From Prevotellaceae bacterium UBA4301 (GTDB taxonomy: Bacteria; Bacteroidota; Bacteroidia; Bacteroidales; Bacteroidaceae), in assembly GCA_002395775.1 (NCBI GenBank), contig DGUV01000082.1, forward strand, positions 1-60,984: 60,984 nucleotides of DNA, in the 5' to 3' direction. The notes beneath the pieces were generated by a model that had not been told where the DNA came from, did no database searches, and saw nothing but the letters and a program-made list of their open reading frames with translations. The position numbers and the translations under genes were made by a program. How positions within the stretch are numbered: the stretch's first letter is position 1; every line of letters begins with the position of its first letter. Shown piece after piece: positions 1 to 7,671 of the stretch.

Positions 1-48
1 CTTGCCGATGCAGAGGCTTGTGCCTGGATAGCAAGGGAAATATTGTGA
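1..48 (+). CDS. 3' end of a DnaQ-like 3'-5' exonuclease (partial)
   Basis: Only the last 15 codons are inside the window, reading LADAEACAWIAREIL and a TGA stop. The pattern (H/N)-ALADAEACA-x-IA-x-EIL is the usual C-terminal helix of DnaQ/PolC-type 3'-5' exonucleases, where the Asp of ALAD is the last metal ligand. The assignment rests on this short motif only. The same coding end recurs downstream of the next gene. Confidence 0.5.
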   Translation, partial: LADAEACAWIAREIL

Positions 49-50
49 TT
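1..50 (+). repeat. Direct repeat, left copy, flanking the RhuM-Fic gene
   Basis: Bases 1-50 match 1113-1162 at 47 of 50 positions. The three differences fall at two third-codon positions (Ile ATA/ATT, Arg AGG/AGA) and in the stop codon (TGA/TAA), so both copies encode the same C-terminal peptide. The repeat may extend left of the window. Confidence 0.9.
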
Positions 51-63
51 TTGAGGAAGAATG

Positions 64-95
64 TTTGGAGAAGTAGAAAAAGGATGGTATATTTG
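64..95 (+). promoter_or_regulatory. Bacteroidetes promoter for rhuM-fic
   Basis: TTTG at 64-67, a 20-bp gap and TATATTTG at 88-95 fit the Bacteroidetes -33/-7 consensus (TTTG, TAnnTTTG). It lies between the exonuclease stop and the RhuM-Fic start, so the gene carries its own promoter. Confidence 0.65.
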
Positions 96-112
96 CAAAA
101 AGATTAAGAACT

Positions 113-1108
113 ATGGAAAAGAACAAGATAATCATCTATCAGACGGAAGACGGACAAACGCAGATTGATGTTCGTTTGGAGAACGAAATGATTTGGTTAA
201 CCCGCCAACAATTAGCAACATTGTTTGGCAGAGACTATAAAACAATCAGTAAGCACATCAACAATGCGCTCAAGGAGGAATTGGCCAATGAAGTGGTAGT
301 CGCAAAATTTGCGAATACCACCCGACACGGTGCTATTGAGGATAAAACCCAAACCCACGAGAAGGAGTATTTCAACTTGGAAATGGTGACTTCTGTAGGT
401 TACAGGGTGAAGAGCAAGAGAGGCATTCTGTTTAGAAAATGGGCGAACAGAATTTTAAAGGACTACCTTGTCAAAGGCTACGCTATCAATGAGCGCATCC
501 GTAAAGAGCAGATTGGCGAGTTGCGCCAGTTGGTGGGAATGTTGGGGCGCACCATCCAAAATCAACCGCTGTTGTCGAACGATGAGACCAATGCCCTGTT
601 CGAGGTGGTGACTGATTACACTTATGCCCTCGACACACTTGATAATTACGACTACGAGCGGCTGACAATTGATAAAACCACTAAGCAAGAACCCTTCCAT
701 GCTACCTATGAGAATGCCATGGAGGCCATCAATGGCTTGCGAGAGAAGTTTGGCGGCTCTGCACTCTTCGGTAACGAGAAGGATGATTCTTTCAAGAGCA
801 GCATCGGTCAGATCTATCAGACCTTTGGCGGTGAAGACCTTTATCCCAGCGTAGAGGAGAAAGCCGCCATGCTACTCTATCTCGTCACCAAGAACCATTC
901 GTTTAGTGACGGCAATAAACGAATTGCCGCTACCCTCTTCCTTTGGTTCCTCAACAACAACCACATCCTATATCGCAAAGACGGCTCCAAACGTCTGGCT
1001 GACAGCACCCTCGTTGCCCTGACTCTAATGATTGCAGAGAGCAAGACAGAGGAGAAGGATGTGATGGTGAAAGTGGTTGTGAACCTGATTAATCAGAGGA
1101 ATGAATAA
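113..1108 (+). CDS. RhuM-family protein with C-terminal Fic/Doc domain
   Basis: A 331-residue protein. The N-terminal half (about 1-140) has the RhuM pattern: WLTRQQLATLFGRDYKTISKHI resembles a phage-antirepressor-like DNA-binding segment, followed by EYFNLEMVTSVGYRVKS. The C-terminal half (about 190-331) is a Fic/Doc fold with the core motif HSFSDGNKR at residues 262-270. Fic proteins usually transfer AMP or phosphate to a protein target; Doc-type toxins modify EF-Tu. The substrate here is unknown, and no obvious small antitoxin gene is adjacent. It sits alone between two 50-bp direct repeats with its own promoter, as expected for a single-gene cassette. Confidence 0.85.
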   Translation: MEKNKIIIYQTEDGQTQIDVRLENEMIWLTRQQLATLFGRDYKTISKHINNALKEELANEVVVAKFANTTRHGAIEDKTQTHEKEYFNLEMVTSVGYRVKSKRGILFRKWANRILKDYLVKGYAINERIRKEQIGELRQLVGMLGRTIQNQPLLSNDETNALFEVVTDYTYALDTLDNYDYERLTIDKTTKQEPFHATYENAMEAINGLREKFGGSALFGNEKDDSFKSSIGQIYQTFGGEDLYPSVEEKAAMLLYLVTKNHSFSDGNKRIAATLFLWFLNNNHILYRKDGSKRLADSTLVALTLMIAESKTEEKDVMVKVVVNLINQRNE

Positions 1109-1160
1109 CGCACTTGCCGATGCAGAGGCTTGTGCCTGGATTGCAAGAGAAATATTGTAA
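1101..1160 (+). pseudogene. Duplicated C-terminal end of the DnaQ-like exonuclease
   Basis: In a frame overlapping the RhuM-Fic stop, bases 1101-1160 read MNNALADAEACAWIAREIL and a stop. This is the same peptide as the exonuclease end at the window start with four more family-like residues in front. It is too short to be a gene and is best read as the remnant left of, or carried by, the inserted cassette. Confidence 0.6.
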
Positions 1161-1162
1161 TT
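1113..1162 (+). repeat. Direct repeat, right copy, flanking the RhuM-Fic gene
   Basis: Partner of the repeat at 1-50, with 47 of 50 bases identical. It follows the RhuM-Fic stop codon by four bases. The arrangement, a gene 3' end regenerated on both sides of an insert, resembles att sites of elements that integrate into gene ends. Confidence 0.9.
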
Positions 1163-1185
1163 ATCAATAATTGAAAAAAACAACC

Positions 1186-1407
1186 ATGAGTAAAGTATTT
1201 AGAATTACGCCCAAACGAGTGAAGCGCTCTAATGGACAGGTGTTAACACCGGACATGTCAATCACTGTGACGACACGTTCACACACCACCACTCCATTCT
1301 ACAATGGAGCAGCAGAGATTAAGGAGCAGTATATGCGAATGTATCAGTTTGACTACAAGAAAGCAGGCTGTTCAGCGAATGATTTTGAATTTGAGAAGTT
1401 GGACTAA
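1186..1407 (+). CDS. Small conserved hypothetical protein
   Basis: A 73-residue basic protein beginning MSKVFRITPKRVKR. A TTG 15 bases upstream would extend it, but the ATG at 1186 gives the natural N-terminus. It has no signal peptide or membrane segment. The basic N-terminus and threonine-rich middle would fit nucleic-acid binding, but no family function is recognised. It ends 15 bases before the glycosylase-like gene and is probably co-transcribed with it. Confidence 0.6.
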   Translation: MSKVFRITPKRVKRSNGQVLTPDMSITVTTRSHTTTPFYNGAAEIKEQYMRMYQFDYKKAGCSANDFEFEKLD

Positions 1408-1422
1408 TAAAATATTAAGAAT

Positions 1423-2172
1423 ATGACATTTACTGAATTAAAGAATAATATTTCTCTTCTATATCGTGATTTCTTCGAAGACATGAAGATTGACTCAAAA
1501 ACAGGGATTGTAATGGGAACAAATTTGAGATTTACAGGGTTCCCATATATTGGATCTAATTATGCAACAGCACCTATAAAAATATTGTTTGTTCCGTTAG
1601 ACACAGGTAAAGATGAATGTTTCAAAGAAAATACATATCATTCTTTTAAGAATCGAGAAAACATATTTCCAACAGGTATGCTTGACTTTAATGCCCATAT
1701 TGCAGGTATGTATGCAACAACTCTATATATACTCAAGGAGAGAATGGGATATAAATCTGCTTGGGATACTTTATGGAGTTATAGGGATTTATATAAAATA
1801 GCAAAAGCAATAAGGATGAGTGCAAATTGTTTACCACAGGACCTAATGTCTTATATCGCATATGAAAACAGATTTAGATTTGTTTCAATTGGACGTGGTT
1901 TTGATGAAAAGGAAAATGAAATCCCCGAAAGAAGTGGAAACAAAGATCGAAGATGGATTAATCCACAAAGAGAATCTGAAATGTTGCTTTCAGAGATTGA
2001 TACTTTTTCTCCAGATATTATAGTTTTCCAAGGTAAGGATGGGTTGTGGAATTGTAATATAAATGAATTAAAGAATAAATACAAGGTTATTGTAGCGTAT
2101 CACCCATCATGTTGGCAAAGAAAAGCAGACAGGCTTCAATATATAGTTGAGAATATTGGTGCTCAATTATAA
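1423..2172 (+). CDS. Uracil-DNA glycosylase-like superfamily protein
   Basis: A 249-residue cytoplasmic protein with several marks of the UDG fold: a hydrophobic strand running into FVPLDTGKDE (about residues 55-64, at the position of the water-activating loop), IIVFQGKDG (about 204-212) and VIVAYHPSCW (about 222-231), where HPS matches the HPSPLS-type leucine-loop motif. The usual GxNPG loop is not clear, so activity on uracil is not established. It may be a divergent glycosylase or a relative used in defence. Its neighbours are nucleases. Confidence 0.5.
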   Translation: MTFTELKNNISLLYRDFFEDMKIDSKTGIVMGTNLRFTGFPYIGSNYATAPIKILFVPLDTGKDECFKENTYHSFKNRENIFPTGMLDFNAHIAGMYATTLYILKERMGYKSAWDTLWSYRDLYKIAKAIRMSANCLPQDLMSYIAYENRFRFVSIGRGFDEKENEIPERSGNKDRRWINPQRESEMLLSEIDTFSPDIIVFQGKDGLWNCNINELKNKYKVIVAYHPSCWQRKADRLQYIVENIGAQL

Positions 2173-2201
2173 TTCATCACGAAAAAGTTCCTATTACATC
2201 T

Positions 2202-2288
2202 ATGCTCACCTATATCTCCAACTCTGACCACTACAAAAAGGTGCTTTCACGGATGAATTTCGTGAAGCAGACGTTTTGGATTGGGACG
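2202..2288 (+). pseudogene. N-terminal fragment of a phospholipase-D-like protein
   Basis: From ATG 2202 the frame reads MLTYISNSDHYKKVLSRM and then FVKQTFWIGT, the usual beginning of a Bacteroidetes PLD-like protein, where WIGT is normally followed by ADIKDLYV. Here homology stops at WIGT and the frame runs into unrelated residues before a stop at 2337, inside the start of the next gene. The matching C-terminal end lies at 4165-4308, so the gene has been split and its middle replaced. Confidence 0.6.
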
Positions 2289-2326
2289 CTCCACCCAAAC
2301 CCTAAATTCTTAATTTTTATAATATT

Positions 2327-3148
2327 ATGGCAAATATAACATTTGACACACTTAATGAAAGTGCCAAGATTTTTGATGAGTTAAAGAACAAAAAACCTAT
2401 ATGGTGGGAGTATTGCAAGCAGGACAAGTATTTTTATATTGAATTGCGTAAAGACAATCAGGTGAATGTTTATTTCGAAGGAGGAAGCATCATTCGTGTT
2501 CATTATTGTTCAAGGCATAAGGAATTGCAAACTTTTACCCATTATAAGTATCTGGGTATAGAAGATAAAACGAAGATATATGTAAATTGTGCAAAAACAA
2601 TAGACAAACAAATAGGCAATATAGTAGAAGGAATAAAGGAACATTATTCCCAAAAGAAAGGTGTTGACAAGGAGTCGTGGAGAGAGAAATATATTCAAGG
2701 TCAACTGATAATACATAACAGAGATATTCATCTTGATTCTGAGTTCGCTTATGTTGATGGTGACAGAGATGTTCGCATTGACCTTGTGAAATGTGTAAAC
2801 GGAAAAATAATCTTTGTTGAACTGAAACGCCTTGATGACAATAGAATGTTGAAGAAATCAGATGTTTCTCCGGAGATAGTGTCACAAATGAGGGACTATT
2901 CAGATTTTATCAAAAAATACAAAGATAAGATTCTTTCTTATTATCAAAAAGTATATGATATAAAAAAGGAATTGGGCTTACCTGTTCCTATAGTGCGTCC
3001 AACAATGGTATCAACAGAACCTGAGCTTCTGATATTTAACAGGTGGACACACATGGATAAACAAGGGAAACGTCAGAAACATATAGACAGAATGAGAGAA
3101 CGTCTTCAGAGAGAGAACATCACATACTCAATCATAAGCGAGATATGA
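2327..3148 (+). CDS. Hypothetical PD-(D/E)xK-type nuclease
   Basis: A 273-residue cytoplasmic protein. The segment from about 148 to 170 reads RIDLVKCVNGKIIFVELKRL: Asp151 followed by Glu165-Leu-Lys167 fits the D and ExK metal site of PD-(D/E)xK nucleases, with Glu/Asp residues just upstream (DSEFAYVDGDRD). The N-terminal 130 residues are a mixed alpha/beta region of unknown function, possibly for recognition. It begins inside the phospholipase-D remnant and is followed 41 bases later by a second nuclease-like gene, so the pair probably acts and moves together. A methyltransferase partner is not visible. Confidence 0.55.
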   Translation: MANITFDTLNESAKIFDELKNKKPIWWEYCKQDKYFYIELRKDNQVNVYFEGGSIIRVHYCSRHKELQTFTHYKYLGIEDKTKIYVNCAKTIDKQIGNIVEGIKEHYSQKKGVDKESWREKYIQGQLIIHNRDIHLDSEFAYVDGDRDVRIDLVKCVNGKIIFVELKRLDDNRMLKKSDVSPEIVSQMRDYSDFIKKYKDKILSYYQKVYDIKKELGLPVPIVRPTMVSTEPELLIFNRWTHMDKQGKRQKHIDRMRERLQRENITYSIISEI

Positions 3149-3189
3149 TAATTATATACATATTCATCTCCTATTAACAGCAAAAAGAA

Positions 3190-4161
3190 ATGAAAGAAAC
3201 AAAATACAAAAAGGCAGAAGAATTCCGCCAAATACAAATGGTTGAGTCAGACACCCCCAACCATGTATTCTATCACGCACAGAATGGAGGTTTTGCCTCA
3301 TGGAAAGAATCTAATTGTTTACATCGCCTGCCAAGCAGGAAGGTTTTAAAGGATAATTCTAAGAATTTTTTATCGTCTATCTATTGTGATGTCATAAATT
3401 ATTTCAAACAACATAAGATTGCATGGTGGCATATGGAAGGTGATCCTTCAGATGCCCCGACAGGACATATTATGTCATCTCAAATACAATGCCTTAACCA
3501 TCTTTTTGGCATTAGGAACAATGAAAGGGCAATTCAATCCTTATTACTTAATGCGACAGGCATTGCCTTTGACTGCATTTTGACCACATTGGACAATGAC
3601 GGATTGATAGAATTTGAATTTACATATAATAATAAAGAGCTACTAGGAGAAGATGATGCAGGAGCGCAAAGAGGAGCATTTTGTACTTCTGTTGATGCTA
3701 TGATTCGGGCACAAAAAGATAAGAAAGTTTACCTTATTCCAATTGAATGGAAATATACAGAAGCATATGAAGGCTACGACTTAACCTGCGACACTCGAAT
3801 TAAAAGATACCAACATCTTATTGAGAAATCTGAACAACTAAAAGTTCCGAAAGAGGGTGTTCCACACTCCATTTATATGAAAGAACCCCAATATGAATTA
3901 ATGCGTCAGACATTATTAGTTGAACAGATGATTCGCAAAGGTATTGCAGATTACTTCTTCCACATTAATATAATTCCAAACAAGAATGAGGATTTACGTC
4001 AATCTGTAGAACAGAATTTTATTCCTATGTTAAATAATCCTGATATTTTTTGCTGTATTGACCCCTCAGTTTTCTTTAAGCCACTTACAATAGCTCCATT
4101 TATAAATGACCAGCAAGTGCGTATTATAATAGAATACTTACGAAAGAGGTATTGGGAATAA
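3190..4161 (+). CDS. PGN_0703-like putative restriction endonuclease
   Basis: A 323-residue protein resembling the PGN_0703 family of putative restriction enzymes: GHIMSSQIQCLNHLFGIR (about 91-108), then an acidic patch, GAFCTSVDAMI with Asp169, and LIPIEWKYTE with Glu186 and Lys188 as the D...ExK site. No methylase gene is next to it. It lies directly before the C-terminal fragment of the broken phospholipase-D-like gene. The family call is from remembered motif patterns, so the catalytic assignment is likely but the biological target is unknown. Confidence 0.6.
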   Translation: MKETKYKKAEEFRQIQMVESDTPNHVFYHAQNGGFASWKESNCLHRLPSRKVLKDNSKNFLSSIYCDVINYFKQHKIAWWHMEGDPSDAPTGHIMSSQIQCLNHLFGIRNNERAIQSLLLNATGIAFDCILTTLDNDGLIEFEFTYNNKELLGEDDAGAQRGAFCTSVDAMIRAQKDKKVYLIPIEWKYTEAYEGYDLTCDTRIKRYQHLIEKSEQLKVPKEGVPHSIYMKEPQYELMRQTLLVEQMIRKGIADYFFHINIIPNKNEDLRQSVEQNFIPMLNNPDIFCCIDPSVFFKPLTIAPFINDQQVRIIIEYLRKRYWE

Positions 4162-4164
4162 TAA

Positions 4165-4308
4165 ACTTGTCTTAACTTCGAAGCAGGCATCCAGACTGAT
4201 GACCCTGAACTCGTTGAACAGGCCATGAACCAATTCGATGAAGTCTGGATAGGAAAGCACTGCAAGGCATGTAAACGTAGAGACTTTTGTTCAGACCCAA
4301 TCGTATAG
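4165..4308 (+). pseudogene. C-terminal fragment of a phospholipase-D-like protein
   Basis: In frame after the nuclease stop the sequence reads CLNFEAGIQTDDPELVEQ, then AMNQFDEVWIGKHCKACKRR and DFCSDPIV with a TAG stop. This is the conserved end of PLD-like proteins: NFEAGI follows the second HKD region, and CxxC...C is the closing cysteine cluster. There is no start codon or catalytic HKD motif, so it cannot function alone. It is the partner of the N-terminal piece at 2202-2288. Confidence 0.65.
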
Positions 4309-4335
4309 TATTCCACATAAGCAGTAATTATTCAA

Positions 4336-4370
4336 GACCTCTGCCAACTGTTGGCGGAGGTCTTTGTTAT
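4336..4370 (+). terminator. Intrinsic terminator after the nuclease block
   Basis: Arms 4336-4347 (gacctctgccaa) and 4351-4362 (ttggcggaggtc) form a 12-bp stem with one G-U pair and a 3-base loop, followed by tttgtta. It comes shortly after the phospholipase-D fragment. Confidence 0.75.
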
Positions 4371-4406
4371 ATTTGCACAATCGTTTAACTATAAATTGAA
4401 AAGACT

Positions 4407-5159
4407 ATGACGGTACAGGAAGTTTTCAACACAATTGCGGTGAAAGAAATAGAAACGCAAATTCTCGATATCTATTATGAGATTGAGAATAAGCACCGGG
4501 TGAGAGACGGAAACAATAAGAAGGCTTTTGAGGATGAGAAAACGCATTCTTGAAAGCATGTTCATCCTTGATGACAACTACAAAACTTTGCTTGGAGATT
4601 TAACGAAGCACTGAAAAAGCAGTTAATCGAAGTGCGAAAACAAACAATCGATTCGCTCAATGCTTTTAAAGGTACAGCCACGAAAGGTTATTTTGTAGCC
4701 GAAGGAAAATGTTTTTTGGGATATGAATACCCTAAGTTACATCCTGCTCAGACAATACGGGCTAAAAAGATGTGGGCAATTCTAAACGGAACACTTGATG
4801 AATACCAGTTCTTATATTCTAACGATGGTGTTCATAAATTCGAACTATCTATGGGACAGATAGATTCAAACATAAACTGGAGTCATAATAATGACTACCC
4901 TATAGGGGAGGCCTGGAACACAGACAACACCTTAGCACAGTTGATAGTACCACGTTTGCTGGCATTCAAGGCTCTTGACAAGCATGGCTACCCACCTGAA
5001 TTCGATGACGTGCGCAAATGGAACAATACAATTCAGAAGATGGCAGATGCCTTTGAGTTGATGAAGTATGCTGGTGCAACACATACTGAGGAAGAGAAAC
5101 GAACAATAGAACAAGGACTCGATTTGTTCAGAAAGTATTTCAGGAATTTATGGGATTGA
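4407..5159 (+). pseudogene. Frame-disrupted hypothetical gene
   Basis: An ATG at 4407 opens a 48-codon frame starting MTVQEVFNTIAVKEIETQIL that stops at 4551. A second frame from 4534 continues with RILESMFILDDNYKTLLGDL and stops at 4612. The first frame resumes as FNEALKKQLIEVRKQTIDSL and runs to 5159. Read in order, the three pieces make one smooth helical protein of about 245 residues, so two frame disruptions are likely. The 175-residue frame from GTG 4632 could still be made as a truncated protein. No function is recognised. A Bacteroidetes-like TATATTTG (4368-4375) lies upstream. Confidence 0.55.
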
Positions 5160-5191
5160 CTTATGGCGTTTAATTCGGCGTATAGCTCACT

Positions 5192-5251
5192 GTGCCATTC
5201 GTGGCACAAGGTCGTGCCATTGGTGGCACAGGGTTGTGCCATTAATGGCAC
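5192..5251. repeat. Tandem palindromic array, three units, 22-bp period
   Basis: Three 16-bp inverted repeats of the form GTGCCA-N4-TGGCAC start at 5192, 5214 and 5236, exactly 22 bp apart. The centres are TTCG, TTGG and TTAA, the last unit being a perfect palindrome. The spacers AAGGTC and AGGGTT are not conserved. The array lies between the 3' ends of two convergent genes. Confidence 0.9.
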
Positions 5252-5299
5252 ACGCAGAATCTATTAATGGATGCCGATGCTTCTCTTAAGATGTCCGTC

Positions 5300-5911
5300 T
5301 CATACTAACGCTTTCAAATCCTCAACCATCTCCTTGGGCAGTTGATAGCGAATGTCATCGTTGTCATGGACAGTGATAGACTGAAGGAAATGAGGCATCT
5401 CGCGCCTATAGACATCGAGCATGTGGCGATTGGATTCGTCGTCAGTGCGGCAGGAATAGGTGGTATTGGCCAGGCGGTCGGCCAGCTTCACGAGCGGGGC
5501 ATAAGGCGTCTGGCGGATGCCCTGATAGTAATGGTCGCCAGCCCGTTCCGAGCGGCTGCGGCCTTTGTCATTGGTGAGGGCATAGACGATTTCTGCCGCC
5601 AGCAAGGCCTGCTGTTCAGTCATGTACTGACGGGCAGTGCGCAGGGTGTCGTTGTAGGTCTGGCGGGCGTCCTCAATGCTGTCGTGGAAATAGGCACCAA
5701 ACATCAGGGGCAACACGTCGGCCTCCTCTGCACAAACGGCGTGGGCATAGCGGCGCACGCCCTCGGCCACCATGTCGAGGTGATAGCCATAAGGATGGTT
5801 CTGCCCATAGGTCTGGTTGACACTGGCGTGGAGCGAATGGGCAGAATAGCGCATCTCACTGAGCAGGTCGGCCTGTGCCTCGAGGGCCTGGAGGAAATCT
5901 TCCTTGGTCAT
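5300..5911 (-). CDS. HD-domain phosphohydrolase
   Basis: A 203-residue protein starting MTKEDFLQALEAQ; a longer frame exists, but this ATG overlaps the stop of the upstream 5'-nucleotidase gene (ATGA), which indicates translational coupling. The HD signature is visible as H...FGAYFHDSIEDAR with a later KLADRLANT, close to the metal-dependent hydrolase domain of RelA/SpoT and Mesh1 enzymes. No synthetase or TGS domain is present. It could hydrolyse a nucleotide such as (p)ppGpp, but the substrate is not shown. Coupling to a 5'-nucleotidase supports a nucleotide-related role. Confidence 0.75.
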   Translation of the reverse strand: MTKEDFLQALEAQADLLSEMRYSAHSLHASVNQTYGQNHPYGYHLDMVAEGVRRYAHAVCAEEADVLPLMFGAYFHDSIEDARQTYNDTLRTARQYMTEQQALLAAEIVYALTNDKGRSRSERAGDHYYQGIRQTPYAPLVKLADRLANTTYSCRTDDESNRHMLDVYRREMPHFLQSITVHDNDDIRYQLPKEMVEDLKALV

Positions 5912-7650
5912 TGGTATCGGGTGTTGGGGAACAATATCTTGCGGTCGCGTTCCAGGGCTGCAGGGGCCCATTCGTCGGGCACGAAGCGCCAGTGGTTGAG
6001 CTTTCGTGGGGTGACGGTCTTTTGCTCCTGGATACGTTGCATGAGATAGAAGCGAAGGTCCTTGTCGGTGGAGGTGAGGATGCGACTCTTCAGTTCCGAA
6101 TGGGGGATGCCAGCCCCGCGTGTGATGAGTTCGCCTCCGCCATTGCCTCGGTAGCTGTTGATGGCTACGCGGTATTCGCGGTCAAGGCTGAAGGGGGTGC
6201 CGTCGGCCATCGACTGAATCTGCACGCGCTCGCCCTCAGGCTTGGAGACATCGACAGTGTAGAGCAGGCCGGCTGCCGAGTCCATGTTGTACGACACATT
6301 CTTCAGTCCCAGACGGGTACCACGGTCGAGGTTGTTGTCGAGGAGCAGGATGTGGTCGTCGGCCGACTGCATCTGGTTGGTCCACAAGGCATAGCTCATC
6401 TCCAGGAATCCCTTGATTTCACGCCCGGTGAGGCGCATGGTGTAGAGGAAGTTCTCATACTTGTAGAGGGCAAACATGTCACGGACGCGGATGGTTCCCT
6501 TCTGGAGGCGAGAGTCGAAGGAGAGCGGGGCGGCAAAGGAGATGTCTGCCCCTGTGAGGTCGAGCTGCATCTGGTGGATGAGGTCGATGAACTCCGATGG
6601 ACCGAAGAAGGCATCGCGCTCCCACAGTGTGGAGGTGAGTTTGCCGATGGGCTGTTCCACCCAGTCCTTCAGCCTCTGGCGCTGCTGGGCGAAGTGGGCT
6701 TCAAAGGCTTGCGTGTCTTCGCTGCGCCCGCCGTCGGTATTTGGCGTTCCAGCGGTGATGCGCTTCTCCACCACCCTGCCCTTTTCCATGGTCAGGAAGA
6801 AGTCGGCCTCAACAAGGCGCTTGCCCTGACTGGTGGGACCGGCCACCACCACATTGCCTCCCTCGCAGTTCTTCATGTAGTAGGTGGCAGCCTTGTGGTC
6901 ATGTCCATAGACGATGAGGTCGAAGCCCGGCACCTGTTCGGCCACCATGCGGGTGGCATTCTCGTGGTATTCAGGAGTGACGATGCCGCCTTCATAACCG
7001 CTGTGGAAGAGGCCCACGATGAGGTCGGGATGCTCACGTTCCTGTATCACCTTCACCCAGTGGCGGGCCGAGCTGACCATCTCGTCGAACCTCAGTCCCG
7101 ACCACAATTGCTCGGGCAGCCAGTTGGGAATGGCGGGAGTGAGCATGCCCAGGATGGCGATCTTCACGCCTGCCCGCTTCAGCATGAGGTAGGGTTGCAG
7201 GTAGGGCTTGCCGGTCTTAGCGTCAATGACATTCGCTCCGAGGACAGGGAAACGGCAGTCCCTGACCCAGCGGTCATAGACGGCGTGCCCGGTCTCTATG
7301 TCGTGATTGCCCATGGCTCCACAGTCGTACCCCATCTGGTTCATGGCCTCGGCCACGAGGTGGGGCGAGAGGGTGTCGATGAAGTTATAGTAGTAGGCTG
7401 TGGGCTGCCCCTGCAGACAGTCGCCGCCATCGGTGAGGATGAGCCGCTTGCCATACTCGCGCCGCTGGTCTTGCACAAAGGCGTAGATGGCAGAGAGCCC
7501 GCCCTTGGCAGGCTGATTGCGCAGATAGTCGTACTGGAAGAGCGAACCGTGGACATCGCTCGTATGAATCCACTTGAGATGGACTTCCTTGGTCTTTGCT
7601 AACATGGTCATACTCGTCAGGAGCAGTGCTAAGCTTAAGAGCCTTTTCAT
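5908..7650 (-). CDS. Secreted 5'-nucleotidase / cyclic phosphodiesterase family protein
   Basis: A 580-residue protein with a signal peptide (MKRLLSLALLLTSMTMLA). The N-terminal metallophosphatase domain carries the metal-binding motifs TSDVHG (about 30), GGDCLQGQ (about 75), MGNHDIE (about 115) and YGHDHKA (about 240). The C-terminal domain (about 340-540) is the substrate-binding 5'-nucleotidase C domain, with NSYRGNGGGELITRG near the end. The family removes phosphate from nucleotides or cyclic nucleotides in the periplasm, as UshA and CpdB do. It is first in a coupled pair with the HD hydrolase. Confidence 0.9.
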   Translation of the reverse strand: MKRLLSLALLLTSMTMLAKTKEVHLKWIHTSDVHGSLFQYDYLRNQPAKGGLSAIYAFVQDQRREYGKRLILTDGGDCLQGQPTAYYYNFIDTLSPHLVAEAMNQMGYDCGAMGNHDIETGHAVYDRWVRDCRFPVLGANVIDAKTGKPYLQPYLMLKRAGVKIAILGMLTPAIPNWLPEQLWSGLRFDEMVSSARHWVKVIQEREHPDLIVGLFHSGYEGGIVTPEYHENATRMVAEQVPGFDLIVYGHDHKAATYYMKNCEGGNVVVAGPTSQGKRLVEADFFLTMEKGRVVEKRITAGTPNTDGGRSEDTQAFEAHFAQQRQRLKDWVEQPIGKLTSTLWERDAFFGPSEFIDLIHQMQLDLTGADISFAAPLSFDSRLQKGTIRVRDMFALYKYENFLYTMRLTGREIKGFLEMSYALWTNQMQSADDHILLLDNNLDRGTRLGLKNVSYNMDSAAGLLYTVDVSKPEGERVQIQSMADGTPFSLDREYRVAINSYRGNGGGELITRGAGIPHSELKSRILTSTDKDLRFYLMQRIQEQKTVTPRKLNHWRFVPDEWAPAALERDRKILFPNTRYQ

Positions 7651-7671
7651 TGCGGTTTGTGATTATGCTGA

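Noticed and set aside
4632..5159. Intact 175-residue gene from a GTG start
   Set aside because: Upstream coding pieces in two frames join smoothly to it, so it is more likely the distal part of a broken gene.
5192..5251. CRISPR array
   Set aside because: The repeat unit is a 16-bp palindrome with 6-bp gaps, far below CRISPR repeat and spacer lengths, and no cas genes are present.
5875..7602. 575-codon open frame on the plus strand
   Set aside because: It is antisense to the 5'-nucleotidase gene, whose signal peptide and metal motifs are clear; the antisense translation is Val/Gly/His-rich without any family motif.
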